Shown: piece by piece, positions 8,373-16,807 of the stretch
Layout: each line of letters opens with the position of its first letter
Position numbering within the stretch: position 1 is the first letter of the stretch
From: Stackebrandtia albiflava
Lineage (GTDB): Bacteria > Actinomycetota > Actinomycetes > Mycobacteriales > Micromonosporaceae
Direction of reading: 5' to 3'
Assembly (NCBI RefSeq): GCF_007994225.1
Contig: NZ_VLLL01000005.1
Coordinates: 686,359-750,358 of the forward strand
Length of the DNA: 64,000 nucleotides
Translations under genes and position numbers: made by a program
Notes under the pieces: model-generated
Told to the model about the DNA's origin: nothing
What the model saw: only the letters and a program-made list of their open reading frames with translations
Database searches by the model: none

Positions 8373-8738
8373 ATGATCGACTGGCTGACCGCCGCCATCC
8401 AGATCCTCGCGTTGCTGGCCGCGGCCTGGTACCTCGTGGAGACGTTGCGGAAACGCCCCGTCCTGCGCCGGCACATGATCGGCATGGCCGTCCTGGAGGC
8501 CGTGGTGGTGGTGCAACTGGTCGTGTCGATCGTGTTGCTGCTGGGACAGAGCGGATCCGCCGACACGGTGATGTTCATCGGATACCTCGCCACCACCGTG
8601 CTCGTGCTGCCCGTCGCGGCGATCTGGGGGAGTGTCGACCGGTCGCACTGGGGCACCGCCGTGGTCTGCGGCGCCTGCCTCACCGTCGCGGCGGTCCTCA
8701 TGCGGATGGACCAGATCTGGAGGATGATCGTTGCCTGA
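8373..8738 (+). CDS. Small four-helix membrane protein, function unknown
   Basis: Not recognised. A 121-residue, very hydrophobic protein with four predicted membrane helices (about residues 3-22, 33-56, 65-84, 92-110) and only short loops, the first containing RKRPVLRRHM. The ATG at 8373 has a good Shine-Dalgarno (GAAGGACGGA). The stop overlaps the start of the next membrane protein by 8 nt, so the two are almost certainly cotranslated and may act together. They follow an ABC exporter but need not be part of it. Confidence 0.7.
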   Translation: MIDWLTAAIQILALLAAAWYLVETLRKRPVLRRHMIGMAVLEAVVVVQLVVSIVLLLGQSGSADTVMFIGYLATTVLVLPVAAIWGSVDRSHWGTAVVCGACLTVAAVLMRMDQIWRMIVA

Positions 8739-9171
8739 TCCCGGCTCCGCAACGCCCGCTCCCGGAGGCACCCGGCGCCGGGAGGGCCCCGGAAGGCTGT
8801 TGATCGCCGGGTACACCTTGTTCGCGGTGGCGGCGGGCTCCCGCGCGGCCTGGCAGCTCGCGACCGACTTCGACGCCGCGCCACTGGCGTACACCCTGTC
8901 GGCGGTCGCGGCGGCCGTCTACCTGGTGGCGGCGGTGGGGTTCGCCAGGGACGGCCGTACCTCGCACCGGGTCGCCGTCGTCTGCTGCGCCGTCGAGTTG
9001 GCGGGAGTGCTGTCGGTCGGCCTGTTCAGCCTGTTCCGGCCCGATCTGTTCCCCGAGGCGACCGTGTGGTCCCGGTTCGGGTCCGGCTACTTCTTCGTGC
9101 CGTCGGTGCTTCCGGTGTTGGGTCTGTGGTGGCTATTCCGGGGGCACCGTACGGCGCGGGGTCCCGCGTGA
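8731..9171 (+). CDS. Small membrane protein, function unknown
   Basis: Not recognised. 146 residues with a Pro/Gly/Arg-rich cytoplasmic N-terminus (about 22 residues) and four predicted membrane helices (about residues 24-42, 52-70, 80-100, 118-135). The start is TTG at 8731, chosen because GGAGGA lies 6 nt upstream and the overlap with the preceding gene is only 8 nt. It pairs with the 121-residue membrane protein before it. The last residues RGHRTARGPA are basic and cytoplasmic. Confidence 0.7.
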   Translation: MPDPGSATPAPGGTRRREGPGRLLIAGYTLFAVAAGSRAAWQLATDFDAAPLAYTLSAVAAAVYLVAAVGFARDGRTSHRVAVVCCAVELAGVLSVGLFSLFRPDLFPEATVWSRFGSGYFFVPSVLPVLGLWWLFRGHRTARGPA

Positions 9172-9189
9172 CGTGCCCACGGGACCCCG
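9157..9189. terminator. Bidirectional terminator between convergent genes
   Basis: A 9-bp GC stem (cggggtccc / gggaccccg), which can be extended through an internal gcg/tgc pairing, lies between the end of the membrane-protein pair and the end of the convergent aldo/keto reductase gene. Confidence 0.6.
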
Positions 9190-9195
9190 GCCGGC

Positions 9196-10188
9196 TCAGT
9201 CGGTGGCGTACCGGTCGATCTCGGCGAGTTCGGCGTCGGTGAACTCCAGGTTGCCCAGGGCGGCGAGGTTGTCCTCCAACTGCCGGACGCTGCTGGCGCC
9301 GATGATGACGCTGGTCATGCGGCGGTCCCGTAGCGCCCACGCCAGTGCCAGTTGCGCCAGGGACTGCCCGCGGCCCTCGGCGATCCTGCCGAGTCCCCGC
9401 ACCTTCGTCATGGTCTCCTCGGACAGGTCGGACTCCTTCAGGAACGCGCTGGTGCGGATCCGGGAATCCTCCGGGATCCCCTGGAGGTACCGGTCGGTCA
9501 GCAGGCCCTGCGCCAGCGGGCTGTAGGCGATGCAACCGGCACCCGCGGTCTCCAGCGTGTCGAGCAACCGGTCGCGTTCCAGCCAGCGGTTCAGCATCGA
9601 GTACGACGGTTGGTCGATCAGCAGGGGGGTACCGAGGTTCCGCAGGATCTCGGCGGCCTGCGCGGCCTGCTGGGCGTTGTAGTTGGAGATCCCGGCGTAC
9701 AGCGCCTTCCCCGACCGCACTATCGCGTCCAGGGCGCCCATCGTCTCCTCCAACGGCGTGTCGGGGTCGGGCCGGTGGTGGTAGAAGACGTCCACGTAGT
9801 CGACGCCGAGCCGCCTGAGGGACTGGTCCAGTGAGGCCACCAGGTACTTGCGGGAGCCCAGGTCGCCGTACGGACCCGGCCACATGCCCCAGCCCGCCTT
9901 GGAGGAGATGACCAGCTCGTCGCGGTACGCCTTCAGGTCGGTCGCCAGAATCCGGCCGAAATTGGTCTCGGCGGACCCGGGCGGCGGGCCGTAGTTGTTG
10001 GCGAGGTCGAAGTGCGTGACACCCAGGTCGAAGGCGCGCGTGACGATCGCCCGCTGCGTCTCCGCCGGACGGGCGTCACCGAAGTTGTGCCACAGTCCCA
10101 GTGAGATCGCGGGCAGCATCAGGCCACTGCGGCCGGTGCGGCGGTAGAGCATCGAGTCGTAGCGTCGTTCGGCGGCGTGATACGTCAT
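9196..10188 (-). CDS. Aldo/keto reductase, L-glyceraldehyde 3-phosphate reductase-like (YghZ type)
   Basis: NADPH-dependent reductase of the AKR14 (YghZ/Gpr) type; characterised relatives reduce L-glyceraldehyde 3-phosphate and methylglyoxal. 330 residues. The N-terminus MTYHAAERRYDSMLYRRTGRSGL, then the SLGLWHNFGD segment, match the family closely. Asp and Tyr of the catalytic set are in FDLANNYGPP, Lys in VISSKAGW, and the DYVDVFYHHRPD strand is present. The cofactor-binding SVIIGASSVRQLEDN is at the C-terminus. I chose the ATG at 10188 because the family begins M-x-Y; the frame also offers an ATG at 10200. Likely a detoxification enzyme. Confidence 0.88.
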   Translation of the reverse strand: MTYHAAERRYDSMLYRRTGRSGLMLPAISLGLWHNFGDARPAETQRAIVTRAFDLGVTHFDLANNYGPPPGSAETNFGRILATDLKAYRDELVISSKAGWGMWPGPYGDLGSRKYLVASLDQSLRRLGVDYVDVFYHHRPDPDTPLEETMGALDAIVRSGKALYAGISNYNAQQAAQAAEILRNLGTPLLIDQPSYSMLNRWLERDRLLDTLETAGAGCIAYSPLAQGLLTDRYLQGIPEDSRIRTSAFLKESDLSEETMTKVRGLGRIAEGRGQSLAQLALAWALRDRRMTSVIIGASSVRQLEDNLAALGNLEFTDAELAEIDRYATD

Positions 10189-10236
10189 GGCCGTCACCAT
10201 ATGCGACCGGCCGACTCGACAGGTCCCGCCGGGGGA

Positions 10237-10950
10237 TCAGCGGAAGTGCTTCCCCAGGTCGGCGGTGGGCGTCTTGTAGTCGATGCCCGGACGGGGACGC
10301 GGCATCCGCAGCCGCCGGAACATCATCGAGCGGCTGATCGCGTACCAGTACAGGCCCGGCTTGCGCTGCGTCGTCTTCGGGAACCGTTCCCACACCATCC
10401 GCTTGACCTTGCGGGACAACAGGATGCTGTCCACCACGAACGCCAGCAGCACCACGACCCACGCCACCAGCGCGTACTGCTGGACCTGCAGGGGAAGACC
10501 GGAACTGCTGAGGAACATGATGACGATGGCGATCAGGAAGAAGTACTGCCCGACGCTGCGCCTGGCGTCCACCAGGTCGCGCACCAGGAGCCGCTCGGGT
10601 CCCTTGTCGCGGGGCATGTGGTACTTGTCGTACATCGGGTCGCCCCGGTCCTGGCCCTGCGTGACCCGCTCCCGTTCCTCCCGGCGACGGGCCGCCTGTT
10701 CCCGGCGGGCCGCCTTGTCCGGCTTCGGCCCGCGGTTGGCCTTCGCCTGCTCGCGGGCCTCCTTGTGGGTCATCGGGGGGTTCTTCGGAGGACGTGCCCG
10801 CTTCACCGCCTGCCGTTTGGGCGTGGCACCGGACTTGGTGCGGTCCCTGGGCGTGGCCTCCGTCTCCGTCGATTCGGGTTCGGTGGTGGTGTCGCTCACG
10901 GTGTGGTTCTCCGATTCGGTGTCCCGGTCGCGGGGTTGGCGGTTGAACAT
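10237..10950 (-). CDS. DUF3043 family membrane protein
   Basis: A 237-residue protein of the actinobacterial DUF3043 family, function unknown. The first 110 residues are charged and probably disordered (runs of Glu/Thr, then Lys/Arg: RREQAARRREERER). The segment MPRDKGPERLLVRDLVDARRS is the most conserved part. Two membrane helices follow (about residues 133-152 and 158-178). The C-terminal tail is basic and ends DLGKHFR. The ATG at 10950 is preferred over the TTG at 10968 because it matches the family's short MF-R N-terminus; neither has a clear Shine-Dalgarno. Confidence 0.8.
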   Translation of the reverse strand: MFNRQPRDRDTESENHTVSDTTTEPESTETEATPRDRTKSGATPKRQAVKRARPPKNPPMTHKEAREQAKANRGPKPDKAARREQAARRREERERVTQGQDRGDPMYDKYHMPRDKGPERLLVRDLVDARRSVGQYFFLIAIVIMFLSSSGLPLQVQQYALVAWVVVLLAFVVDSILLSRKVKRMVWERFPKTTQRKPGLYWYAISRSMMFRRLRMPRPRPGIDYKTPTADLGKHFR

Positions 10951-11032
10951 GGCGGGCACGGACAGCAAGACTACCCGGTCGGACGCCGGGGCACCGCAGG
11001 TGAGCGCGGCACCCCCGGAGTCGTCGTACCGG

Positions 11033-12361
11033 TCACGGCCGCTCGACGCTGGCGCCCAGGGCCGCCAGTTTCGCGTCGAAGTCCTCGTACCCGCGCGTGA
11101 TGTACCGGTCGACGCCGAACACCCGGGACGTGCCCTCCGCCGACAACGCCGCGATCAGGTGGCTGAAACCGGCCCGCAGGTCGGGGATCTGCAGGTCGGC
11201 GGCGTGGAGCTGGCTCGGACCGGCGATCACCGCCGAGTGCAGGAAGTTGCGCCGGCCCCACCTGCACGGCGTGCCGCCCAGGCACTCCCGGTAGAGCTGG
11301 ATGTTGGCGCCCATCTGCCGCAGTTCGGCGGTGTATCCGAACCGGCGCTCGTACACCGTCTCGTGGACGATCGACAGGCCGTGCGCCTGGGTGAGGGCGA
11401 CGACCAGTGGCTGCTGCCAGTCGGTCATCAGGCCCGGGTGCACGTCGGTCTCCAGCGCGACCGGTGACAACTCGCCACCGGGGTGCCAGAAACGGATGCC
11501 GCCGTCGGGGCCGTCGTCGATGTCGAACGCGCCGCCGATGCTGCGGTACACGTTCAGGAACGTCATCATGTCGGCCTGCTGCGCGCCGCGCACGAAGACC
11601 TCGCCGTGGGTGGCCAGCGCCGCCGCCGCCCAACTGCCGGTCTCGATGCGGTCGGGGACCGGACGGTGCCGGTACCCGTGCAACCGGTCGACGCCCTCGA
11701 TCTCGATGACCCGGTCGGTGTGGACCTTGATGATGGCGCCCATCTTCTGCAGCACGCAGATCAGGTCGATGATCTCCGGCTCGACGGCGGCGTTCCGCAG
11801 CTCGGTGACGCCCTCGGCCAGTACCGCCGTCAGCAGGATCTGCTCGGTGGACCCCACCGAGGGGTACTCGAGGGTGTACTTGATGCCCTGGAGTCGTTGC
11901 GGCGCCGACAGGTGCATCCCGTCGGGCTGCTTGTCGATGACGGCGCCGAACTCGCGCAGCGCGTTCAGGTGGAAGTCGATGGGACGGCCACCGATGTTGC
12001 AGCCGCCCAGGTTCGGGATGTACGCGCGGCCCAGCCTGTGAAGCAGCGGCCCGCACAGCAGGATCGGGATGCGGCTGGAACCGGCGTGGACGTTGATCTC
12101 GTCGACACCGGCGATCACCACGTTGGTCGGGTCCATTCGAAGCGTCTGGTCGCCGCTCATGGTCGTGCGCACACCGTGCAGTTCCAGCAGGCCGCGCACG
12201 ATGTCCACGTCGCTGATGGCCGGGACGTCGTGGAGCGTCGAGGGGGTGTCACCCAGGACGGCGGCGACCATGGCCTTGGAGACCAGGTTCTTCGCGCCGC
12301 GGACCCGGATCTCTCCTTTGAGGGGGGTACCGCCGTGCACCACGAGAACGTCGTTGCTCAA
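11033..12361 (-). CDS. murA: UDP-N-acetylglucosamine 1-carboxyvinyltransferase (MurA family)
   Basis: EPSP-synthase fold enzyme that transfers enolpyruvate from PEP to UDP-GlcNAc, the first committed step of peptidoglycan synthesis. 442 residues. It keeps the RGAKN Lys-Asn pair near residue 20, the RIPILLCGPLLHRLG strand, and the active-site loop GGCNIGGRPIDFH with the PEP-binding Cys, so it is not the fosfomycin-resistant Asp variant. The GAKNLVSKAM segment differs from the usual GAKNAAL, marking a divergent paralogue; a second murA elsewhere is likely. The TTG at 12361 is chosen because GGAGG lies 7 nt upstream. The gene stands alone, with nadA upstream on the same strand. Confidence 0.88.
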   Translation of the reverse strand: MSNDVLVVHGGTPLKGEIRVRGAKNLVSKAMVAAVLGDTPSTLHDVPAISDVDIVRGLLELHGVRTTMSGDQTLRMDPTNVVIAGVDEINVHAGSSRIPILLCGPLLHRLGRAYIPNLGGCNIGGRPIDFHLNALREFGAVIDKQPDGMHLSAPQRLQGIKYTLEYPSVGSTEQILLTAVLAEGVTELRNAAVEPEIIDLICVLQKMGAIIKVHTDRVIEIEGVDRLHGYRHRPVPDRIETGSWAAAALATHGEVFVRGAQQADMMTFLNVYRSIGGAFDIDDGPDGGIRFWHPGGELSPVALETDVHPGLMTDWQQPLVVALTQAHGLSIVHETVYERRFGYTAELRQMGANIQLYRECLGGTPCRWGRRNFLHSAVIAGPSQLHAADLQIPDLRAGFSHLIAALSAEGTSRVFGVDRYITRGYEDFDAKLAALGASVERP

Positions 12362-12616
12362 CGGGAAGCCTCCAATAATCACGGGTGGATTGCGATCGAA
12401 TGAACTGTGCCGGTTGGCGAGCATATCGGTTGAGCCCGAATGCGTGCCGACAGCTTCGGGCCCACGGCCCGACTCGATCACAACACCAGCTAGTGGTCGG
12501 TGGATCGGCCCCTGTCGCATGAAGGGCGTATGTCACCGTCCCACGGCCGGACCCGCGGCGAGGCGGTTTCCCTCAAAACCGCCCGCCTCACGGGTCTCCG
12601 CCGGCCGCGCCGCCGG

Positions 12617-13783
12617 TCAGGGCAGTGCGAGCATCCGGTCCAGGGCCACCTTCGCGTGGTGCGCGGTGTCGGCGTCGACCGTGATGCGGTGGGGGACACG
12701 GCCGGCGACCAGCTCCTCCAGCGACCACACCAGATGGGGCAGGTCGATCCGGTTCATGGTCGAGCAGTAGCAGATCGTCTTGTCCAGGAACATGACCTGC
12801 TTGTCGGGGTGGGCGCCGGCGAGCCTGCGCACCAGGTTCAACTCGGTGCCGATCGCCCACGCCGAACCGGCGGGCGCCGCGTCGAGGGCCTTGATGATGT
12901 ACTCGGTGGAACCGACCATGTCGGCCGCGGCGACGACCTCGTGCCGGCATTCGGGGTGTACCAGCACGTTGACGCCGGGAACCCGGTCACGGACCTCCCG
13001 GACGCTGTCCAGCGTGAAGCGGCCGTGGACCGAGCAGTGGCCACGCCACAGGATCATCTTCGCGTCGCGCAGTTCTTCGGGGGTGAGACCGCCGCCGGGC
13101 TTGTGCGGGTTGTAGGTGACGCAGTCGGACAGGTCGAAGCCCAGGTCGCGTACGGCGGTGTTGCGGCCGAGGTGCTGGTCGGGCAGGAAGAGCACCTTCC
13201 GGCCCCGCGCGAACGCCCACCGCAACGCCCGTTCGGCGTTGGAGGAGGTGCACACCAGCCCGTCGTGCTCGCCCACGAACGCCTTGATGTCGGCGCTGGA
13301 GTTCATGTAGGTGATGGGGACGACGTCCTCGGCGAGGCCGAGGTCGGTGAGCAGGTCCCAGCACTCGTCGACCTGCCGGCGGGCCGCCATGTCGGCCATG
13401 GAGCAGCCGGCGGCGAGGTCGGGCAGAATGACGGCCTGGTCGTCGCCGGTGAGGATGTCTGCGGACTCCGCCATGAAGTGGACACCGCAGAAGACGATGA
13501 ACTCCGCCTCAGGCCGAGCGGCGGCCTGCTGCGCCAGCTTGAACGAGTCACCGGTGACGTCGGCGAACTGGATGACCTCGTCACGCTGGTAGTGGTGGCC
13601 GAGGACGAACAACCGGTCGCCGAGCGCCTCCTTGGCGGCACGTGCCCGCGCGACCAGGCCGGGGTCCGAGGCGGCGGGCAGCTCTCCCGGGCAGTCCACG
13701 CCCTTCTCCGACGAGGCGTCGCTTCCCTGACCGAGCAGCAGCAGGGCGGTGGCGGTCGGCGCGGGCTCGATGAAGGTGCTCAT
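12617..13783 (-). CDS. nadA: Quinolinate synthase NadA
   Basis: Condenses iminoaspartate with dihydroxyacetone phosphate to quinolinate in NAD biosynthesis, using a [4Fe-4S] cluster. 388 residues, normal for the longer actinobacterial type. Visible landmarks: LGHHYQRDEVIQFAD, FCGVHFMAESADIL with the first cluster Cys, the DQHLGRNTA segment, HPECRHEV with the second, and KTICYCSTMNR near the C-terminus. nadB and nadC are not next to it. The ATG at 13783 has GAGAG just upstream. Upstream DNA (13784-13930) is shared with the divergent glycerate kinase gene. Confidence 0.94.
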   Translation of the reverse strand: MSTFIEPAPTATALLLLGQGSDASSEKGVDCPGELPAASDPGLVARARAAKEALGDRLFVLGHHYQRDEVIQFADVTGDSFKLAQQAAARPEAEFIVFCGVHFMAESADILTGDDQAVILPDLAAGCSMADMAARRQVDECWDLLTDLGLAEDVVPITYMNSSADIKAFVGEHDGLVCTSSNAERALRWAFARGRKVLFLPDQHLGRNTAVRDLGFDLSDCVTYNPHKPGGGLTPEELRDAKMILWRGHCSVHGRFTLDSVREVRDRVPGVNVLVHPECRHEVVAAADMVGSTEYIIKALDAAPAGSAWAIGTELNLVRRLAGAHPDKQVMFLDKTICYCSTMNRIDLPHLVWSLEELVAGRVPHRITVDADTAHHAKVALDRMLALP

Positions 13784-13930
13784 GGCAGCTCTCCAGGCAA
13801 CTGAGAATTATCGTCGGTTTGACGCATTTACACTGGGATTCTCTCACAGTTCACCCCGGCGACCACGACCGTCGGGTGTGACGCTCGCCGCCGCCGCCCG
13901 CGTCCGCCGCCGGATGGCTAGTGTCGTCGG

Positions 13931-15049
13931 GTGCGCATCCTGATCTGTCCCGACAAGTTCGCCGGTACCCTGACCGCGCCCGACGTCGCCGCCGCCGTGG
14001 CCGACGGATGGCGCAGCGTCTCCGACGACGACCACCTGGACACGCTGCCGCTGGCCGACGGAGGCCCCGGGATGCTCGACGCACTGGAGGCCGCCCTGGG
14101 CGGGCGCCGGGTCGACGTCCCCGTCACCGACCCGCTCGGGCGGGCGATCACCGCGCAGTCGCTGTACGTCGGCGACACCGCCTACATCGAGAGTGCCCAG
14201 GCGTGCGGGCTGCATCTACTCGAACCCGCCGAACGCGACCCACTGCGCGCGGGATCGTTCGGGCTCGGCATGCTCATCGCCTACGCCGTCGAGGCCGGGA
14301 TGCGCCGGATCGTGGTGGGACTGGGCGGTTCCGCGACCAACGACGCCGGAGCCGGCATGCTCGTACCGCTGGGATACACCGCGCTCGACGAACGGGGGGT
14401 CCCACTGCCTCCGGGCGGTGCGGCACTGGTCCACTGCGCGCGGCTGGAGGGTGGCCCGAGACTGCGCGGCGTAGAGCTGGTCGCCGCGACCGACGTCGAC
14501 AACCCGTTGTGCGGCATCACGGGCGCCTCGGCGGTGTTCGGCCCGCAGAAGGGCGCCGACGACGACGCGGTGCAGGTGCTCGACCACGCGTTGTCCCGGT
14601 TCGGCGCGGTACTCGAACGCGACGTGGCGGGCGGGACGCCGGTGGCCTCCACACCCGGCGCGGGAGCCGCCGGCGGGCTGGGCGCGGCGCTGTTCGCGCT
14701 CGGCGCCCGCCGGGAGGCCGGTACGGAACTGGTGAGCCGCACCGTCGGCCTGGGCGAGGCGATGGACGAGTGCGACCTGGTCGTCACCGGCGAGGGCTCG
14801 TTCGACCACCAGTCGCTCCGCGGCAAACTCGTGTCCGGGGTCGCCGCGCAGGCACAGGAACGCGGCCTGCCCTGCGTGGTCGTCGCGGGACGGGTCACCG
14901 TCGGACGACGCGAGATGCTGGCGATGGGCGTCACACGAGGACTTTCGCTCGTCGAGCACTTCGGCAACACCGAGGACGCCATGTCGCGTCCCGCCGAGGG
15001 ACTCCGTGCCCTTGGAGCGCGCCTGGCCCGTCAGTGGCGCCGAAGCTGA
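13931..15049 (+). CDS. Glycerate kinase
   Basis: Phosphorylates glycerate (GlxK/GarK family, usually giving 2-phosphoglycerate) with ATP. 372 residues. It begins MRILICPDKFAGTLTAPDVA, the family hallmark (CPDSFKGSL-like); then LADGGPGMLDAL, the VGLGGSATNDAGAGML glycine-rich motif (near residue 135), AATDVDNPL, and GEGSFDHQSLRGK near residue 285. The start is GTG at 13931, only 7 nt after TAGTGT (13918-13923), so the mRNA may be leaderless. In mycobacteria the orthologue is close to the ErpA-like and adenosine kinase genes, as here. Confidence 0.92.
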   Translation: MRILICPDKFAGTLTAPDVAAAVADGWRSVSDDDHLDTLPLADGGPGMLDALEAALGGRRVDVPVTDPLGRAITAQSLYVGDTAYIESAQACGLHLLEPAERDPLRAGSFGLGMLIAYAVEAGMRRIVVGLGGSATNDAGAGMLVPLGYTALDERGVPLPPGGAALVHCARLEGGPRLRGVELVAATDVDNPLCGITGASAVFGPQKGADDDAVQVLDHALSRFGAVLERDVAGGTPVASTPGAGAAGGLGAALFALGARREAGTELVSRTVGLGEAMDECDLVVTGEGSFDHQSLRGKLVSGVAAQAQERGLPCVVVAGRVTVGRREMLAMGVTRGLSLVEHFGNTEDAMSRPAEGLRALGARLARQWRRS

Positions 15050-15166
15050 AGTGGGCCATCACACAACCGGGCCGCCCGCGACCACACCGACGACGCGGGA
15101 ATGGCGGCGCGACGACGGGCGTTCGCTACCGTGGAAGCCGACAGACGTTCTCTCCTAGGAGTCACC

Positions 15167-15523
15167 GTGACCGAAACGCAGACCGAGACCACCAATCCGA
15201 CCGGGGTCACGCTCACCGACGTCGCCGCCGAGAAGGTGAAGGCGCTGCTGGAGCAGGAGGGCCGCGACGACCTGCGGCTGCGGGTGGCGGTGCAGCCCGG
15301 CGGGTGCTCCGGCCTCCGCTACCAGTTGTTCTTCGACGAGCGCTCCCTCGACGGTGACGTCGTCCAGGGCTACGACGGCTTCGAGGTCGTCGTCGACCGG
15401 ATGAGCGTGCCGTACCTGACCGGCGCCAGCATCGACTTCGCCGACCGCATCGACGCCCAGGGGTTCACCATCGACAACCCCAACGCCAGCGGCTCGTGCG
15501 CCTGCGGCGACTCCTTCCACTAG
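15167..15523 (+). CDS. erpA: Iron-sulfur cluster insertion protein ErpA
   Basis: A-type carrier that delivers Fe-S clusters to apo-proteins; 118 residues. The HesB/IscA core has all three cluster-binding cysteines: one in GGCSGLRY (near residue 48) and two in the C-terminal SCACGDSF. The FDERSLDGDVV and ASIDFADRID segments are typical. The start GTG at 15167 follows AGGAG. Plausible clients nearby include NadA and the Rieske protein QcrA, and a cysteine desulfurase lies 1.3 kb downstream on the other strand. Confidence 0.92.
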   Translation: MTETQTETTNPTGVTLTDVAAEKVKALLEQEGRDDLRLRVAVQPGGCSGLRYQLFFDERSLDGDVVQGYDGFEVVVDRMSVPYLTGASIDFADRIDAQGFTIDNPNASGSCACGDSFH

Positions 15524-15684
15524 AGCGTGCGCCGGGAGTCCGCGTACCGTACCCACGTGCGCGGCGCCCGGCGACGCGGTGGGGATCGTGGCCCCCGGAC
15601 GGGGGCGGTGTCGCGTCACGACCGGCACCACGTCGCTCCGCCGCCGACCCGATACACGGTCGCCCGTGCCATCGAAAGCAACCG

Positions 15685-15714
15685 ATAGCCCGGCCGGTAC
15701 GCTGGCCGGGCTAT
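15685..15714 (+). terminator. Intrinsic terminator after erpA
   Basis: An 11-bp stem (atagcccggcc / ggccgggctat) with an 8-nt loop is followed by a short T-rich stretch (tttccct). It ends 31 nt before the adoK start, so it separates the two genes or acts in the adoK leader. Confidence 0.65.
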
Positions 15715-15745
15715 TTCCCTGTCGTCTCCCGCTAGGAAACCCTCG

Positions 15746-16729
15746 ATGAAGATCGCCGTCACCGGTTCGATCGCCACCGACCACCTCATGCACTTCCCCG
15801 GCAAGTTCGCCGACCAACTGATCGCCGACAAGCTGGACAAGGTGTCACTGTCGTTCCTGGTGGACGACCTGGTACTGCGGCGCGGCGGCATCGCCGCCAA
15901 CATCTGCTACGGCATGGGCCGCCTGGGGCTGCGGCCGATCCTCGTGGGGGCCGTCGGCAAGGACTTCTTCGACGACTACCAGGGCTGGCTCGCCGGCCAC
16001 GGCGTCGACACCGAGTCGGTACACGTGAGCGACACCGCGCACACCGCCCGCTTCGTCTGCACCACAGACGAGGAGCTGTGCCAGATCGCCTCGTTCTACG
16101 CCGGCGCGATGGCCGAGGCCCGCGACATCGACCTCCGGCCGATCCACGAGCGCGTCGGCGGGCTGGACCTGGTGCTGGTGGGCGCCAACGACCCCGCCGC
16201 GATGCTCCGGCACAGTGAGCAGTGCCGCGAACTGGGCATCCCGTTCGCCGCCGACCCGTCGCAGCAGTTGGCGCGCCTGGACGGCGAGGGCGCCCGCCGA
16301 CTCATCGGGGGCGCCAAGTTCCTGATGACCAACGAGTACGAGAAGGAACTGCTGGAGTCGAAGACCGGCCTCACCGAGGCCGAGATCCTCGACCAGGTGC
16401 AGGTCCGGGTGACGACGCTCGGCAAGGACGGCGTCGAGATCGTCGGTCGCGGTCTCGACCGCATCCACGTGCCCGTGGCGCGCGAGATCCACGCCTACGA
16501 CCCGACCGGTGTCGGTGACGGCTTCCGTGCCGGGTTCTTCGCCGGACTGTCCTGGGGCCTGTCGGCACGTCGCGCCGCCGAGGTCGGTTCGATGGTCGCC
16601 ACACTGGTGCTGGAGACCGTCGGCACCCAGGAGTACTCCATCGACCCGGCCTCGTTCGTCCGCAGGCTCGGCGAGTCCTACGGCCCCGCCTGTGAGGCGG
16701 AGGTCTCCTCGCACCTGCTGCTCAGCTAG
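15746..16729 (+). CDS. adoK: Adenosine kinase (PfkB family)
   Basis: Carbohydrate kinase of the PfkB/ribokinase fold, closely matching the mycobacterial adenosine kinase that makes AMP from adenosine. 327 residues. It begins MKIAVTGSIATDHLMHFPGKF, shows the SLSFLVDDL and RRGGIAANI segments (substrate di-glycine), FAADPSQQLARL, and the C-terminal PfkB signature DPTGVGDGFRAGF with the catalytic Asp (near residue 255). The family is shared with mycobacteria rather than with eukaryotic adenosine kinases. In mycobacteria it also sits a short distance from ctaC. Confidence 0.92.
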   Translation: MKIAVTGSIATDHLMHFPGKFADQLIADKLDKVSLSFLVDDLVLRRGGIAANICYGMGRLGLRPILVGAVGKDFFDDYQGWLAGHGVDTESVHVSDTAHTARFVCTTDEELCQIASFYAGAMAEARDIDLRPIHERVGGLDLVLVGANDPAAMLRHSEQCRELGIPFAADPSQQLARLDGEGARRLIGGAKFLMTNEYEKELLESKTGLTEAEILDQVQVRVTTLGKDGVEIVGRGLDRIHVPVAREIHAYDPTGVGDGFRAGFFAGLSWGLSARRAAEVGSMVATLVLETVGTQEYSIDPASFVRRLGESYGPACEAEVSSHLLLS

Positions 16730-16744
16730 AGCCCTCGTCGGTAC

Positions 16745-16785
16745 CGGGCGACCGGCCGGGCGGTGACGCCCCGGCGGGTCGCCCG
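16745..16785. terminator. Bidirectional terminator between adoK and cysteine desulfurase
   Basis: A long GC hairpin: outer stem cgggcgacc / ggtcgcccg (9 bp) and an inner gccgggcg / cgccccggc stem closing on gtga. It lies between convergent genes. Confidence 0.6.
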
Positions 16786-16807
16786 TTCACGTAGGAGCCG
16801 GGTGCGG

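Noticed and set aside
12500-13804. 434-codon open frame on the plus strand across nadA
   Set aside because: Complement shadow of nadA; composition is Val/Gly/Asp/Arg-rich with no recognisable domain.
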